NCBI RefSeq assembly: GCF_016097555.1 | Contig: NC_054703.1 | Location: forward strand, 16,997,969 to 17,061,968 | DNA: 64,000 nucleotides | DNA from: Gigantopelta aegis | Lineage: Eukaryota > Mollusca > Gastropoda > Neomphalida > Peltospiridae | Reading direction: 5' to 3' | Shown here: in pieces, positions 1 through 10,418 of the stretch | How the letters are laid out: the number at the start of each line of letters is the position of its first letter | Position numbering within the stretch: position 1 is the stretch's first letter | Made by a program: the position numbers and the translations under genes | The notes under the pieces: model-generated | What the model was told of the DNA's origin: nothing | Seen by the model: only the letters and a program-made list of their open reading frames with translations | Databases searched by the model: none

Positions 1-140
1 ACCCCATTCAAGTGCCTACACGTACCCCCATTCAAGCGCCTACACGTACCCCCATTCAAGCACCTACACGTACCCCCATTCAAGCACCTACACGTACCCC
101 ATTCAAGCGCCTACACGTACCCCATTCAAGCACCACATTC
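1..140. repeat. ~25-bp minisatellite, left edge
   Basis: Tandem copies of a unit like cctacacgtacccccattca with small length changes run from the window edge, so the array probably continues to the left. No coding signal is seen. Confidence 0.85.
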
Positions 141-460
141 AAGAACATTTAAGCAAATTTTGTCTGACAACGATTTTGTAGTCTAATTGATATTCATATA
201 GAAAAACCCAGGTTTTTTTTTATTAAATATTAGTTTGAACGGAATTAAATGGTGCCATGGTAATGTTCTGGATGTCCCCTGCTGACCCATTACACGGATA
301 CCATCTACCATTCAAATCCATGTTACTAAACTTCCCAACTTCAAAACAAGATTGCCATTAGTACGCGTTCCCGTTGGTACTAATGACTTCTTACACACCC
401 GTGTAGATCACCGTTGTGTATGAACATCGTATACAACGTTATATTGTTTTCATTGTTTAG
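141..460. other. Intergenic stretch with an old relative of the 37-bp array flank
   Basis: No gene is seen. The stretch around 290-380 (cttcccaacttcaaaacaag and neighbours) resembles the left flank and first monomer of the 37-bp array at 1.9 kb, so it looks like a diverged duplicate of that locus before the array expanded. Confidence 0.4.
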
Positions 461-607
461 AGGTATGTAAGAAATAGAATACTACATTCGTGTCCGTTTG
501 ATACCATTTATCTTACAACTTTCGCTCGTTGGATACGTTTTTAAACAACTCGTTGTAAGATAAATGGTATCTAACGTAAACTCATGTATTATTCTCTATG
601 TACACCA
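461..607. repeat. Fold-back (imperfect inverted repeat)
   Basis: The arm gataccatttatcttacaac near 500-519 is matched exactly by gttgtaagataaatggtatc near 553-572, and weaker pairing extends outward to about 58 bp per arm. The loop is about 33 bases. A small palindromic transposable element or hairpin is likely; no coding content. Confidence 0.55.
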
Positions 608-726
608 TTCCAAAGATATATCATAGCTTCTTGTATGTCCACTCATTTCAGAACAAGTACGTCTCAGACTGAGTTTTTTTAATTATTATATTTTTAGTTG
701 TTTATTTGTTTTCTTTTGTTTTCTTT

Positions 727-1040
727 GAGGAGTGAACGTGGTAAAGCGCTCGCTTAATGCGCGGTCGGTTTGGGATCGATGCCCGTCAGTGGGCCCATAG
801 GGCTAGTTCTCGCTCCAGCCAGTGCACCACGATTAGTACATCAAAGGTCGTGGTATGTGCTATCCTGTCTGGGGTGGTGCATATAAAAGATCCCTTGCTG
901 CTAATTGAAAAGAGTAGCCCATGAAGTGGCGACAGCGGGTTTCCTACCTCAATATCCTTAACCATATGTCCGACGCCATATAACCGTAAATTAAATGTGT
1001 TGAGTGCGTCTTTAAATAAACCATTTCCTTCCTTCCTTCC
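727..1040 (+). mobile_element. SINE type A, full length
   Basis: The tRNA-like head (gtggtaaagcgctcgcttaa, then gggatcgatg as a box B-like motif) is followed by the shared core (gtgcatataaaagatccc) and the type A tail ending in a pyrimidine-rich run. The tail continues into a long T/C microsatellite to about 1100. Confidence 0.85.
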
Positions 1041-1100
1041 TTCTTTTTTCTTTTTTTCTTTTTTTTTTCTTTTTTTTTTTTTTTTTTTTTCTTTTTTTTG
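1040..1100. repeat. (T)n/(TTCC)n microsatellite
   Basis: A long T-rich run follows the 3' end of the SINE, probably expanded from its tail. It yields spurious lysine- or phenylalanine-rich frames on both strands. Confidence 0.9.
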
Positions 1101-1393
1101 GTGTTTTTGTGGGGTTTTGTGCTATATGAGCTCATCTGGCTATAGCATCTGTCCTTACAGAAATCGTTTCACACCGACCATAGTCCGTAACAGACCACAT
1201 ATTCCGCTGTACACCCATGTTTCAAAACGTCAGTGCTCAATATTATACACAGTATTATAACATAACATGGACAAAACCTAACATTAAAACAGCAAATCCC
1301 ATTAATTCTCCCACAACATTTTAAAACGTTCTGCAATAAAATTTGCAAAATCCAGTTAGAGGGCTCAACATTGAAAAACGCACATCCCTTTAA

Positions 1394-1704
1394 AGGGACA
1401 TTCCTGAGTTTTCTGCATACAATACTAGTGACTGTATATTAAACGTGTTTCTGATCGTTCTAATATTTGTACTAGGTTAAATTTCATTTTAGTTCCTAAA
1501 ATATATTTTTGTCGTACTTACAAAATTATTTGAAGACAAAATCCAGTTTGGGCTTGTTACAAATATTAAGACGACCAGAAACACCTTGAATATACCGACA
1601 CTGATATGCTAAACAAGAAAATATATTTAATATGTAAGTTTAATCGTAGAAATATTTTATTAGTCAGAAACATCTTACAATGCAGCAAACTCAGGAATGT
1701 CCCT
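1394..1704. mobile_element. TTAA-flanked MITE (agggacattcc ends)
   Basis: Terminal inverted repeats agggacattcctgag and ctcaggaatgtccct bound a 311-bp non-coding element with TTAA directly outside on each side (1390-1393 and 1705-1708). TTAA duplication with AGG ends fits Kolobok-type elements; piggyBac also uses TTAA but its ends usually differ. The flanks at 1305-1350 and 1709-1755 resemble each other, which may reflect an older duplication. Confidence 0.75.
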
Positions 1705-1936
1705 TTAATTATTCCCCAATATTTTAAAATGTTTTGCAATAAAATTTACAAGAGAACCCTCATAGGCTTGGTTAACACCTAAATCCACGAATTTACTCCT
1801 AACGCCTTTTACAGTGATGCTATAATAGTAACGTGTCACTTTCGCTGGTGACAAGCTGCGATTTTGCTTTTTCTTATGGTCTCCCTACACAGATAACATC
1901 TACAATCGAAATCAATGAAACATTTCTAATAAAACC

Positions 1937-2917
1937 GGTTGCCCAACTTCAAATCAAGATTGCTAATAGAACGGGTTGCCCAGCTTCAAATCAAAATTGC
2001 TAATAGAACGGGTTGCCCAGCTTCAAATCAAGATTGCTAATAGAACGGGTTGCCCAGCTTCAAATCAAGATTGCTAATAGAACGGGTTGCCCAGTTTCAA
2101 ATCAAGATTGCTAATAGAACGGGTTGCCCAACTTCCAATCAAGATTGCTAATAGAACGGGTTGCCCAGTTTCAAATCAAGATTGCTAATAGAACGGGTTG
2201 CCCAGCTTCAAATCAAGATTGCTAATAGAACGGGTTGCCCAGCTTCAAATCAAGATTGCTAATAGAACGGGTTGCCCAGCTTCAAATCAAGATTGCTAAT
2301 AGAACGGGTTGCCCAGCTTCAAATCAAGATTGCTAATAGAACGGGTTGCCCAGCTTCCAATCAAGATTGCTAATAGAACGGGTTGCCCAGCTTCAAATCA
2401 AGATTGCTAATAGAACGGGTTGCCCAGCTTCCAATCAAGATTGCTAATAGAACGGGTTGCCCAGTTTCAAATCAAGATTGCTAATAGAACGGGTTGCCCA
2501 GCTTCCAATCAAGATTGCTAATAGAACGGGTTGCCCAGCTTCCAATCAAGATTGCTAATAGAACGGGTTGCCCAGCTTCCAATCAAGATTGCTAATAGAA
2601 CGGGTTGCCCAGCTTCCAATCAAGATTGCTAATAGAACGGGTTGCCCAGCTTCCAATCAAGATTGCTAATAGAACGGGTTGCCCAGCTTCCAATCAAGAT
2701 TGCTAATAGAACGGGTTGCCGGGTTGCCCAGCTTCCAATCAAGATTGCTAATAGAACGGGTTGCCCAGCTTCAGCTTCCAATCAAGATTGCTAATAGAAC
2801 GGGTTGCCCAGCTTCCAATCAAGATTGCTAATAGAACGGGTTGCCCAGTTTCCAATCAAGATTGCTAATAGAACGGGTTGCCCAGCTTCAAATCAAGATT
2901 GCTAATAGAACGGGTTG
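1937..2917. repeat. 37-bp minisatellite, ~26 copies
   Basis: The monomer is ttgcccagcttc[a/c]aatcaagattgctaatagaacggg, 37 bp. Copies on the left mostly carry caaatcaag and those on the right mostly ccaatcaag, so the array has expanded in blocks. Two small irregular insertions occur near 2720 and 2770. Confidence 0.95.
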
Positions 2918-3019
2918 ATGTCACGGACCAACATTTAGGGAGACATGCCATTGTTCTGTAGGGACGTGTGGTATTATCCCTATGCCCATATATCCATAGG
3001 CGTCGGAAGATTCCCACAA

Positions 3020-3085
3020 CTAGGGGGGGGGGGGGGGGGGGGGGGATGGGGACAAACTGGAGGAATCAGTTACTAAAATGTGAGG

Positions 3086-3165
<80 letters not shown>
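3020..3165. repeat. Poly-G tract and (TA)n microsatellite
   Basis: A run of about 25 G is followed by about 80 bp of TA dinucleotides. Length is likely unstable and may be imprecise in the assembly. Confidence 0.9.
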
Positions 3166-3169
<4 letters not shown>

Positions 3170-3179
3170 ACACACCGTC

Positions 3180-3867
3180 AAACCTGTCGTAGCAGCCACC
3201 TGTAATCAGAGGTCACTTGCAGCAAGCGGCCACTTTTTTTCTCTCCCAAACAATTTTTAATGTAAATGCACCTGTAATAAGCAGTCACCTGTCTAACGTG
3301 GCCAGCGGCCACCTAAGTCGGATCCCAAATCTCTAAAATACCTGTATTGTGTTGTCACAGTAAATGCTTGCTATTACATAAAAGGGCAAGTTTTAACTAC
3401 AGCGACAAGGTGTAGCAAATAAGCGATCTTCACACCTTCGGGAATACTGGTACCCATTCAGTCCCGACATCTCTGCCGTGTATCAGTTAAGAAAGTATGA
3501 CTCTGGAATGCACTAACTGCCCCTGGGTAGGCTAAGTTTGACATTTGTAGATACACTTACTATGACAATATACCGCATGAAGTAATAATTAAATAATTAA
3601 ATGGAAAACAAAACCAAATGTGTTCAGAACAGTTAAAACATTCCAGATACACGTTATTGCTGAAGGGAGCGACATGTCGAAAGTTGATTTATAAATAGTC
3701 AAATATGGACCACACAACCATTAACTAGCAGTACAGATGTTTCTGGGGGTTTTAAAGAAAGAACATACATTTTAAAGACTGTATATGTGGCAACCTGTAA
3801 TCAACGGCCACCTGTACTAAGCAGTCACTTTTCTTTACTTCCTTGAGTGACCGCTTAAGACAGGTTT
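3180..3867. mobile_element. DNA transposon remnant/MITE with aaacctgtc ends
   Basis: The left end aaacctgtcgtagcagccac pairs with the right end gtgaccgcttaagacaggtt. The 688-bp interior repeats motifs like gcagtcacctgt and has no open frame. A non-autonomous element; superfamily not assigned. Confidence 0.6.
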
Positions 3868-3920
3868 CTCTCTCTCTCTTCTCTCTCTCTCTCTCTCTCC
3901 ACACACACACACACACAAGT
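3862..3920. repeat. (CT)n(CA)n microsatellite
   Basis: Compound dinucleotide repeat directly beside the right end of the preceding element. Confidence 0.9.
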
Positions 3921-4008
3921 TATAAACAATATATATCGCTATACAAAAAATTCCATAATACTCATGGCAACCGTGCATGAAAGCAGAAGGAATAAATATT
4001 TTAATGAA

Positions 4009-4276
4009 GGAAGGAAGGAAAATGTTTGATTTAACGACGCACTCACCACATTTTATTTACGGTTATATCGCGTCAAACATGGTTAAGGACCACACAGATA
4101 CTGAGAGAGGAAACCCGCTGTCGCCACTTCATGGGCTACTCTTTTCAATTAGTAGCAAGGGATCTTTTATATGCATCATCCCACAGATAGGATATAACAC
4201 ATACCACGGCCTTTGACATACCAGTCGTGGTGCACTGGCTGGAGCGAGAAATAGCCCAATGGGCCCACCGACGGGG
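4009..4276 (-). mobile_element. SINE type A, head-truncated
   Basis: Reverse-strand copy running from the ggaagg tail through ggttatatcgcgtca and the core to the start of box B. A 13-bp target duplication atattttaatgaa flanks it at 3996-4008 and 4277-4289, so the head was lost on insertion (5' truncation). Confidence 0.85.
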
Positions 4277-4553
4277 ATATTTTAATGAATTTTGTTTAAT
4301 AGTCACAGCTAACATGCTAAATCATTTAGTGTGGAGGGGACATGTCTACTAATTCTGGATTCTGTGCTGTTACTATGTCCCCGACTGTATACAGAAACAC
4401 AAAGGGAAAATGATAAAATGTCCTCATGTAATAAAAGTTAGAAACAGATCAAAGAGAAATAATGAGAATGTCATGTAATAATATTTTAATATTTCCTCTA
4501 TTCTTGAAAAGTTCCATGGCAAATGAATGAAGGCGTGTGTGTTTATTTTGCAG

Positions 4554-4642
4554 AATACGGACTTACGTGCCTATCTGCCAGAACCCATGACAGATGGATG
4601 GGAGATGATCTTCAAGGGAACACCGGAGGCTTCGATTGACCA
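4554..4642 (+). CDS. Galectin exon A (N-terminal CRD strands)
   Basis: Acceptor tttattttgcag precedes the exon and donor gtaaga follows it. The exon reads NTDLRAYLPEPMTDGWEMI in frame 0 and ends two bases into a codon. The ..P..M...WEMIFKG pattern corresponds to the start of a galectin CRD (usually a G/I-rich strand before the RFAINL segment). Confidence 0.75.
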
Positions 4643-7600
4643 GTAAGACATTATCGCATTTTTTGCATTAATATTATGATTGCATTAATTTCAGGATCTA
4701 CAGAATATAATTTTTAAAATAATAATAATATTGGTGCGATGTATATAGTCCTATTTCAGTAACTAGATGTACGCTACGGTCGAACATTAATCAGCCGAGT
4801 TTTACAAATGAAGGTACATCAAACATAAAAGAAATAGCCCCCCCCCCAAAAAAAAAAAAAAAAAAAAAAAAAAAACAACAACAACAACAACAAACAAACA
4901 AACAAACAAACAAACAAAACAAAAAACCTAAACAAAATAATCCCCAACCAAAACAAACAAAAACAAACCAAAAACAACACAAAAACAATACAAATCGTGT
5001 GATCACAAAAACACGAACTGTGTAAAACACGAACTGTATAAAACACGAACTGTGTAAAACACGAACTGTATAAAAACACGAACTGTGTAAAACACGAACT
5101 GTATAAAACACGGAACAGTGTAAAACACGAACAGTGTAAAACATTTTACTTCGCTAGTGTTGTCAAGTAACGGCCGTGAATAGCCTATCACAGCCATACC
5201 TTTTTTTTTTTATTTCGTTTGATTGTTGGTCTTAATAAAGTACAATACACTCAACTGATCTATTTTTCAGTTTTGCCATTAACTTCATGGATTCAGTGAG
5301 AATACACTTCCATTTCGACGTCCGATTTAACCTGCACAAAAAGACGAAGGTAATCAAATTAAACGCAAAGTTGGATACTGATTGGGGAACCGCTGAAATG
5401 CCTGCATCATTTCCCTTTGAAGAACTCGTCCCCTTCGAAATACACATAAAGCTTGAGTCTGGGGTATTTAAGGTAAGGTAACATCGTGTGTTTAGTTATT
5501 AATATATAATATGTTAGATATCATATTGTGCCGTATCATATACCATGCCATGCCGTATCACTTATAGTATCATATCATATCAAATATCATACGATATCAT
5601 ATCATATCATATCTTCATGTCATATCATATCATATCATATCATATATAATATATATCATATCATATCATATCATATATCATATCATATATCATGCAATAT
5701 CACATCATATCCTATCCTATATCACATCACATCACATCATATATAAGATCATCACATAATCTTTATTTCAACCATTTCCGAAGAACATGCCCCCGAACCA
5801 GCATAAAGATCTTGCACTCTTTGGGAGCTCGGATATTTTGCCTTCGACATGAAATTGCCTTTTTTATAATTTTGTGAGGCCCCTCCCCCTTTTACAAAAT
5901 GCTGGATCTTCCCCTGCGTCCAAAATATGGGTATAAATTTAGTTAAGCCTAATCGCAAGTCTATAAAACACATCAGTGGAACATCAGCTATACTGAATGT
6001 AACCGCTTGTCAGAAAGAAAGAAAGAAATGGTTTATTTAACGACGCACTCAACACATTTTATTTACAGTTATACGGCAATCTAATTAAAATTAGCTCCAC
6101 TGTTACATGTGCATCTAACACCAGCCAGTTGGAGCTCATGTCCACCAATGAAAACCTTACTTGCAGAATCCTGCCAGTGATTTAAAAATAATTTGAAAAC
6201 ATCCCGAATTATCCTGAGGGTATACGACATGTTTCGTGTGAATTACGAATGCCTTAAAACATGTTTTATTTTATAAAATAAATAATTTGTAATGTAAAAC
6301 TGAAGACTGATTTAGTTTTAGTTTTTTTATAAATAAATAAATAATTTTTAATGTAAAATTGAATACTGATAACCCACCCCGTACGTATTGGTATGGTTCG
6401 CTGTACTGCGGCCACTAAAATAGACTCGCCCGATATTTTTAGAATTTGTATGCTCCCAAATAACGTTATAAAAGGCAAAGTGTGATTGGTCAATATTTAA
6501 ATTATTATTTACAGACGAAATGTTACCTGGACATTGGGGACTACGCAGTGTTGTTAGTTTTAAATCACTGGCAGGATTTTGCAAATAAGGTTTTGATTGG
6601 TGGACATGAGCTCCAACTGGCTGGTGTTAGATCCACATGTAATAGTGGAGCTAATTTTAATTAGACTGAGTTATATGGCGTCAGACATATGGTTAAGGAC
6701 CACACAGATTTTGAGAGGAAACCCGCTGTCACCACTACATGGGCTACTCTTTCCGATTAGCAGCAAGGGATCTTTTAGTTGTGCTTCCCACAGGCAAGAT
6801 AGCACAAACCATGTCCTTTGTTGAACCAGTTATGGATCACTGGTCAGTGCAAGTGGTTTACACCTACCCATTGAGCCTTGCTGAGCACTCACTAAGGGTT
6901 TGGAGTCGGTATCTGGATTAAAAATCCCATGCCTCGACTGGGATCCGAACCCATTACCTACCAGCCTGTAGACCGATGGCCTAACCACAACGCCACCGAG
7001 GTCGGTCCCGGTTGTCAGAGACTATTGTATTCACCCCTGGGTTATAGCAGGTCTAAAACACGAGCGATTTCGTCTCGCCAATAGTCCCAGACTTTGGCTT
7101 GTCAGTTGTCTACATTCATGCATTCTGACTTTCACGTGAAAGTCTCGGCGTTCGCTAAAAGTCCGAGACAATGTCATTGTCTCAATTCATGCATTGGACC
7201 CAGGAACGGTGATACCAGTTGCTCAAATAGTCTACAGGGTAATATATCCATTGTCAGACAGATATCAACAAATATATTGGCAAGATTTAACTCGTTAATT
7301 GATAGACAAAAAAGTATTATCTAGTACAGATGTGAAGCGTTATCCAAACTGCTTAACACATTAAACAGGTCAAGCCGGCGCTGTTTTGTGTCCCTGGTTG
7401 CCAGCAAGTAAACGAGACATTAAATTAGAAGACAATAGATAAATAAGACAAACACGATAATTCTAAACATGGCTGGGGTTGTACTTCAGTTCTACTAGCC
7501 TGTTAATTAATTGGGACTGGCCATTAAGACCTTTGTTTCCTTGTTTAACCTTGTTTACTACTGGTTGTAGTAATAATAGTAAATTAAGTAGACTGCAAAC

Positions 7601-8457
7601 TGTTAGGCTACTACCACCACAGCTTTTACTATTGCTTCTACTATACCACTACTACTACTAATATTACTATTACTACTACTACTCCTGCTACTACTACTAC
7701 TACTACTACAACCACCACCACCATTACTACTACTACTACTACTGCTGTTACTACTACTACTATTACTACAACCACCACCACCACCATTACTACTATTACT
7801 ACAACCACCACCACCACCATTACTACTATTACTACAACCACCACCACCACCACCACCATTACTACTGTTACTACTACTACTCCTGCTGCTGCTACTACTA
7901 CTACTACTACTATTACTACAACCACCACCACCACCACCATTACTACTACTCCTGCTGCTGCTGTTACTACTACTACTATTACTACAACCACCACCACCAC
8001 CATTACTACTACTACTCCTGCTGCTGCTACTACAACCACCACCACCACCATTACTACTACTACTCCTGCTGCTGCTACTACTACTACTATTACTACTACT
8101 GCTCCTACTGCTACCACTACTACTACCAGTACTACCACTACTACTACTGCTGATGCTACTACTACTACTACTACTACTAAACTATTACTACTACTACTAC
8201 TACTACTAACCATTATCATCATCATCGTCGCCGTCGTCATCATCATATGACATACATTATAGCTTAAATATGAACAATGTGTGCGAAGTGGATCAGCACC
8301 GTTTCAGATCTATTTATTATTCACAGTTTTTGTATTGTAGATTTTCGTCAACGGGGCACACCTTCATGATTTCAATCTGAGATCTCCTGCTGAAAACATC
8401 ACCTTTGTTCACATACTTGCAAGTGTGACCATTGACGATCTGAAGTTCATAATGTGA
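4554..8457 (+). CDS. Galectin (beta-galactoside-binding lectin), 3 exons, start missing
   Basis: Galectins are small soluble lectins that bind beta-galactosides through one beta-sandwich carbohydrate-recognition domain (CRD). Joining 4554-4642, 5271-5472 and 8341-8457 gives one frame of about 135 residues: a first exon with WEMIFKG, a core exon with FAINF, HFHFDVRFN, KLNAK, DWG and FPFEE..PFEI, and a last exon IFVNGAHLHDFN ending in TGA. This is the order of a galectin CRD (HFNPRF, VxN, WGxExR, FPF..G..FE, VNG). Junction phases match (2 then 0). The central H, R, N and W are present, but N of HFNPR is D and the E and R after WG are displaced or lost, so sugar specificity may differ. The first coding exon and promoter are not found; the frame is open into a phase-0 acceptor at 4553. 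An alternative is one CRD of a multi-CRD galectin whose other part lies to the left. Confidence 0.82.
4685..5220. repeat. Intron with poly-A, (CAA)/(CAAA) and ~17-bp repeats
   Basis: The first galectin intron holds a poly-C/poly-A run near 4840-4875, CAA/CAAA microsatellites to about 4930, and near 5000-5145 about eight copies of a unit like aaaacacgaactgt[a/g]t. The long reverse-strand frames here are artefacts of these repeats. Confidence 0.85.
5271..5472 (+). CDS. Galectin exon B (carbohydrate-binding core)
   Basis: Acceptor ctatttttcag and donor gtaagg bound the exon. Its first base completes the split His codon, then FAINFMDSVRIHFHFDVRFN continues into KVIKLNAKL, DTDWG and FPFEELVPFEIHI. 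This is the diagnostic galectin core. The exon ends in phase 0 after VFK. Confidence 0.88.
5545..5755. repeat. (CATAT)n-type microsatellite
   Basis: Irregular catatcatat/tatcacatca repeats in galectin intron 2. Open frames across it are low-complexity Tyr/His/Ile/Ser strings. Confidence 0.9.
6015..7008 (-). mobile_element. SINE type B, interrupted by a MITE
   Basis: The tail (6015-6076) and the rest (6669-7008) of one reverse-strand type B SINE are separated by the element at 6077-6668. The type B head reads, on the SINE's strand, ccgacctcggtggcgttgtg with a long unique head extension (ggatttttaatccagatac), then the same core and tail as type A. Confidence 0.8.
6077..6668. mobile_element. 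Mutator-like MITE, copy 1
   Basis: Long inverted ends of about 100 bp begin caatctaattaaaattagct and end agctaattttaattagactg. A 10-bp target duplication, agttatacgg/agttatatgg, lies at 6067-6076 and 6669-6678. Long ends with a 9-10-bp duplication suggest the Mutator (MULE) superfamily. No transposase is encoded. A close second copy lies at 59584-60116. Confidence 0.8.
7195..7515. mobile_element. Partial copy of the 31.2-32.3 kb element
   Basis: Shared blocks such as aggaacggtgat, ttgctcaaat, cagatatcaa and acattaaattagaa appear in the same order as within 31590-31915. Neither end is recognised here, so this is an internal fragment of that DNA-transposon family in galectin intron 2. Confidence 0.6.
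7630..8240. repeat. (ACT)n/(ACC)n trinucleotide array
   Basis: About 600 bp of actactact, accaccacc and cctgctgct blocks, ending in cat/cgt triplets. Shorter internal modules recur, so it also behaves as a minisatellite. It sits 100 bp before the last galectin exon. The reverse 201-residue Val-rich frame is an artefact. Confidence 0.93.
8341..8457 (+). CDS. Galectin terminal exon C
   Basis: Acceptor ttttgtattgtag opens a phase-0 exon reading IFVNGAHLHDFNLRSP and ending SVTIDDLKFIM then TGA at 8455-8457. F.VNG.H...F..R followed by a V.I..L strand is the usual galectin C-terminus. The phase matches exon B. Confidence 0.82.
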   Translation: MFVNGAHLHDFNLRSPAENITFVHILASVTIDDLKFIM

Positions 8458-8519
8458 AAACCAAACGTGATTTAACCCTTTATGTGGTGATCTTAGCAAA
8501 AGATGGCTCGAACTTTTAC

Positions 8520-8520
8520 A

Positions 8521-8582
<62 letters not shown>

Positions 8583-8597
8583 CAATCAATCAATCAA
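8520..8597. repeat. (AATC)n microsatellite
   Basis: About 19 tetranucleotide copies with one ttc interruption, in the presumed galectin 3' untranslated region or just beyond it. Confidence 0.92.
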
Positions 8598-8990
8598 TTT
8601 TATTTGTCATAGCTGTCATTCAGCCATTGGCTGAAACTTACAACTACAATGCGTGATCATTTTATGCAACATTGAACACGGTAAATGACTAGTACATTAA
8701 CAATATTATTTATAATAATAATAAAATAATAATAATAATAATAACAAAAGCTACATATAATATACATACTATTAGGAGGAAACCAGTACTAGAATTATGA
8801 TAACAACTCTTTTCGTATTTGCATAGAATAGTAAATATATTTTGATAAACCTAATACGCACTTGTTTGATGTTAAGGATAAAAGGCTTACAAACTTATAT
8901 TAAGACGGCCAAGCACAATAATATTTCTTTAAGCAACGTAGTCATATCTCTGTAACAAGGACAAACAAGTAAAACTGATATTAATGTTTA
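8598..8990. other. AT-rich stretch, no gene seen
   Basis: Contains a short (AAT)n run near 8715-8745. No splice-flanked frame and no recognisable element. Confidence 0.4.
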
Positions 8991-8991
8991 G

Positions 8992-9024
8992 GTCCGTAGC
9001 CAATAGGGGGTCGGGGGTCGGTCA

Positions 9025-9055
<31 letters not shown>

Positions 9056-9201
9056 ACCGGTGACTTTTTTACCCTTTTTTTTCACTATGCTCCCGGACCC
9101 CTCCTAAGCAACTCGGGTGCTTCGCACCCTAGTGTGAGGCACTTCGTGCCTCACCATAAGACTAAACGACCCCTCCCCCCTCAAAATCCTGGCTACGGGG
9201 C
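8992..9201. mobile_element. Short MITE with gtccgtagcca ends and poly-C
   Basis: The left end gtccgtagccaatag pairs with the right end ctggctacggggc. Inside are a 30-base poly-C run and two perfect small hairpins, gggtgcttcgcaccc and gaggcacttcgtgcctc. Non-coding. Confidence 0.6.
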
Positions 9202-9338
9202 TTATCTTCAATGTTCAATGTTACAATACGACAGCTGCGCATAATACAAATACACTATTTGATTGCTAAGTCATTTCACATATCCTATAAATACAACCAC
9301 TGATCCATACCTTTGTTTATATAATTGGACTATTTTAA

Positions 9339-9673
9339 AGGCATATTGTCACAGTCCACTGACCTATTTAAAAGTCTAACAAAGTATTACCTGAACAAAC
9401 ATAATTTGATTTGTCCCTAAATGTACTTTATCCAACCATCTTCATAACTGCCATATTCCATTTATTAATAACATTTTGTAAAAATAATTGAATTATGGCA
9501 ATGGTTCATAATTCAAAAACTAAAATTGCCGAGAGGGATGACATGGATTTCACTCCATCATGGTTCACTTAAGGTGATGCGATAGCTAGATTTGGTTTCC
9601 AACAATTAATGTAATTTTTATTTATTATCCATTTTTAGGGAAATATGGTCCTTAAATCCGCGACAGCATGCCT
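9339..9673. mobile_element. TTAA-flanked MITE (aggcatattgtc ends)
   Basis: Ends aggcatattgtcacag and gcgacagcatgcct are inverted and TTAA lies outside each (9335-9338, 9674-9677). The 335-bp interior has no frame. Same TTAA/AGG signature as 1394-1704 and 28582-29875. Confidence 0.65.
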
Positions 9674-10022
9674 TTAAGTGTAATAACGTATCCTAATATG
9701 TGCTTGTCTGTACTTGTCTACAAACAATAATTGATCCCTAATAGGTACTCCACGAGTACTCGGGCATGGGTCAAGTCTAGCAAGGTGGAATACAATGGCC
9801 AATAATTTCAGCAGTAGATAATCAACGATATGTTACATAATAACTGTATGATCATGCGCTAGTTTCACTTTTTGAACTGGCCGTCCATCCCTTACAACAC
9901 ACTGAACATATCAACCCTGTTTCTAAATGCAATACAATGGCCTGATTTGGCATCCATGTTCAGCACTGGAATTAAGATGCATAATGCTATTTAACTTTAT
10001 TCCTTGATCTTATTATCATCCA

Positions 10023-10405
10023 TCCACCGGCCTCGGTGGCGTCATGGCAGGCCATCGGTCTACAGGCTGGTAGGTACTGGGTTCAGATCCCAGTCGAGGC
10101 ATGGGATTTTTAATCCAGATACCGACTCCAAACCCTGAGTGAGTGCTCCGCAAGGCTCAATGGGTAGGTGTAAACCACTTGCACCGACCAGTGATCCATA
10201 ACTGGTTCAACAAAGGCCATGGTTTGTGCTGTGGGAAGCGCAAATAAAAGATCCCTTGCTGCTAATCGGAAGAGTAGCCCATGTAGTGGCGACAGCGGGT
10301 TTCCTCTTAGAATCTGTGTGGTCCGTAACCATATGTCTGACGCCATATAACCGTAAATAAAATGTTGAGTGCGTCGTTAAATAAAACATTTCTTTCTTTC
10401 TTTTT
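10023..10405 (+). mobile_element. SINE type B, full length
   Basis: Complete copy: head ccggcctcggtggcgtcatg, box B-like gggttcagatccc, core, type A/B tail and a ttctttctttc 3' run. A 13-bp target duplication ttattatcatcca flanks it (10010-10022 and 10406-10418). A good reference copy for the family. Confidence 0.9.
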
Positions 10406-10418
10406 TTATTATCATCCA

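Noticed and set aside
6348-6584. Conserved ~80-residue reverse frames in both Mutator-like MITE copies (also 59778-60032)
   Set aside because: The frames run across the inverted end and interior equally, have no domain, and are conserved only because the DNA copies are similar.
7641-8246. 201-residue Val/Ala-rich reverse frame
   Set aside because: Trinucleotide microsatellite; lies in the galectin intron on the other strand.
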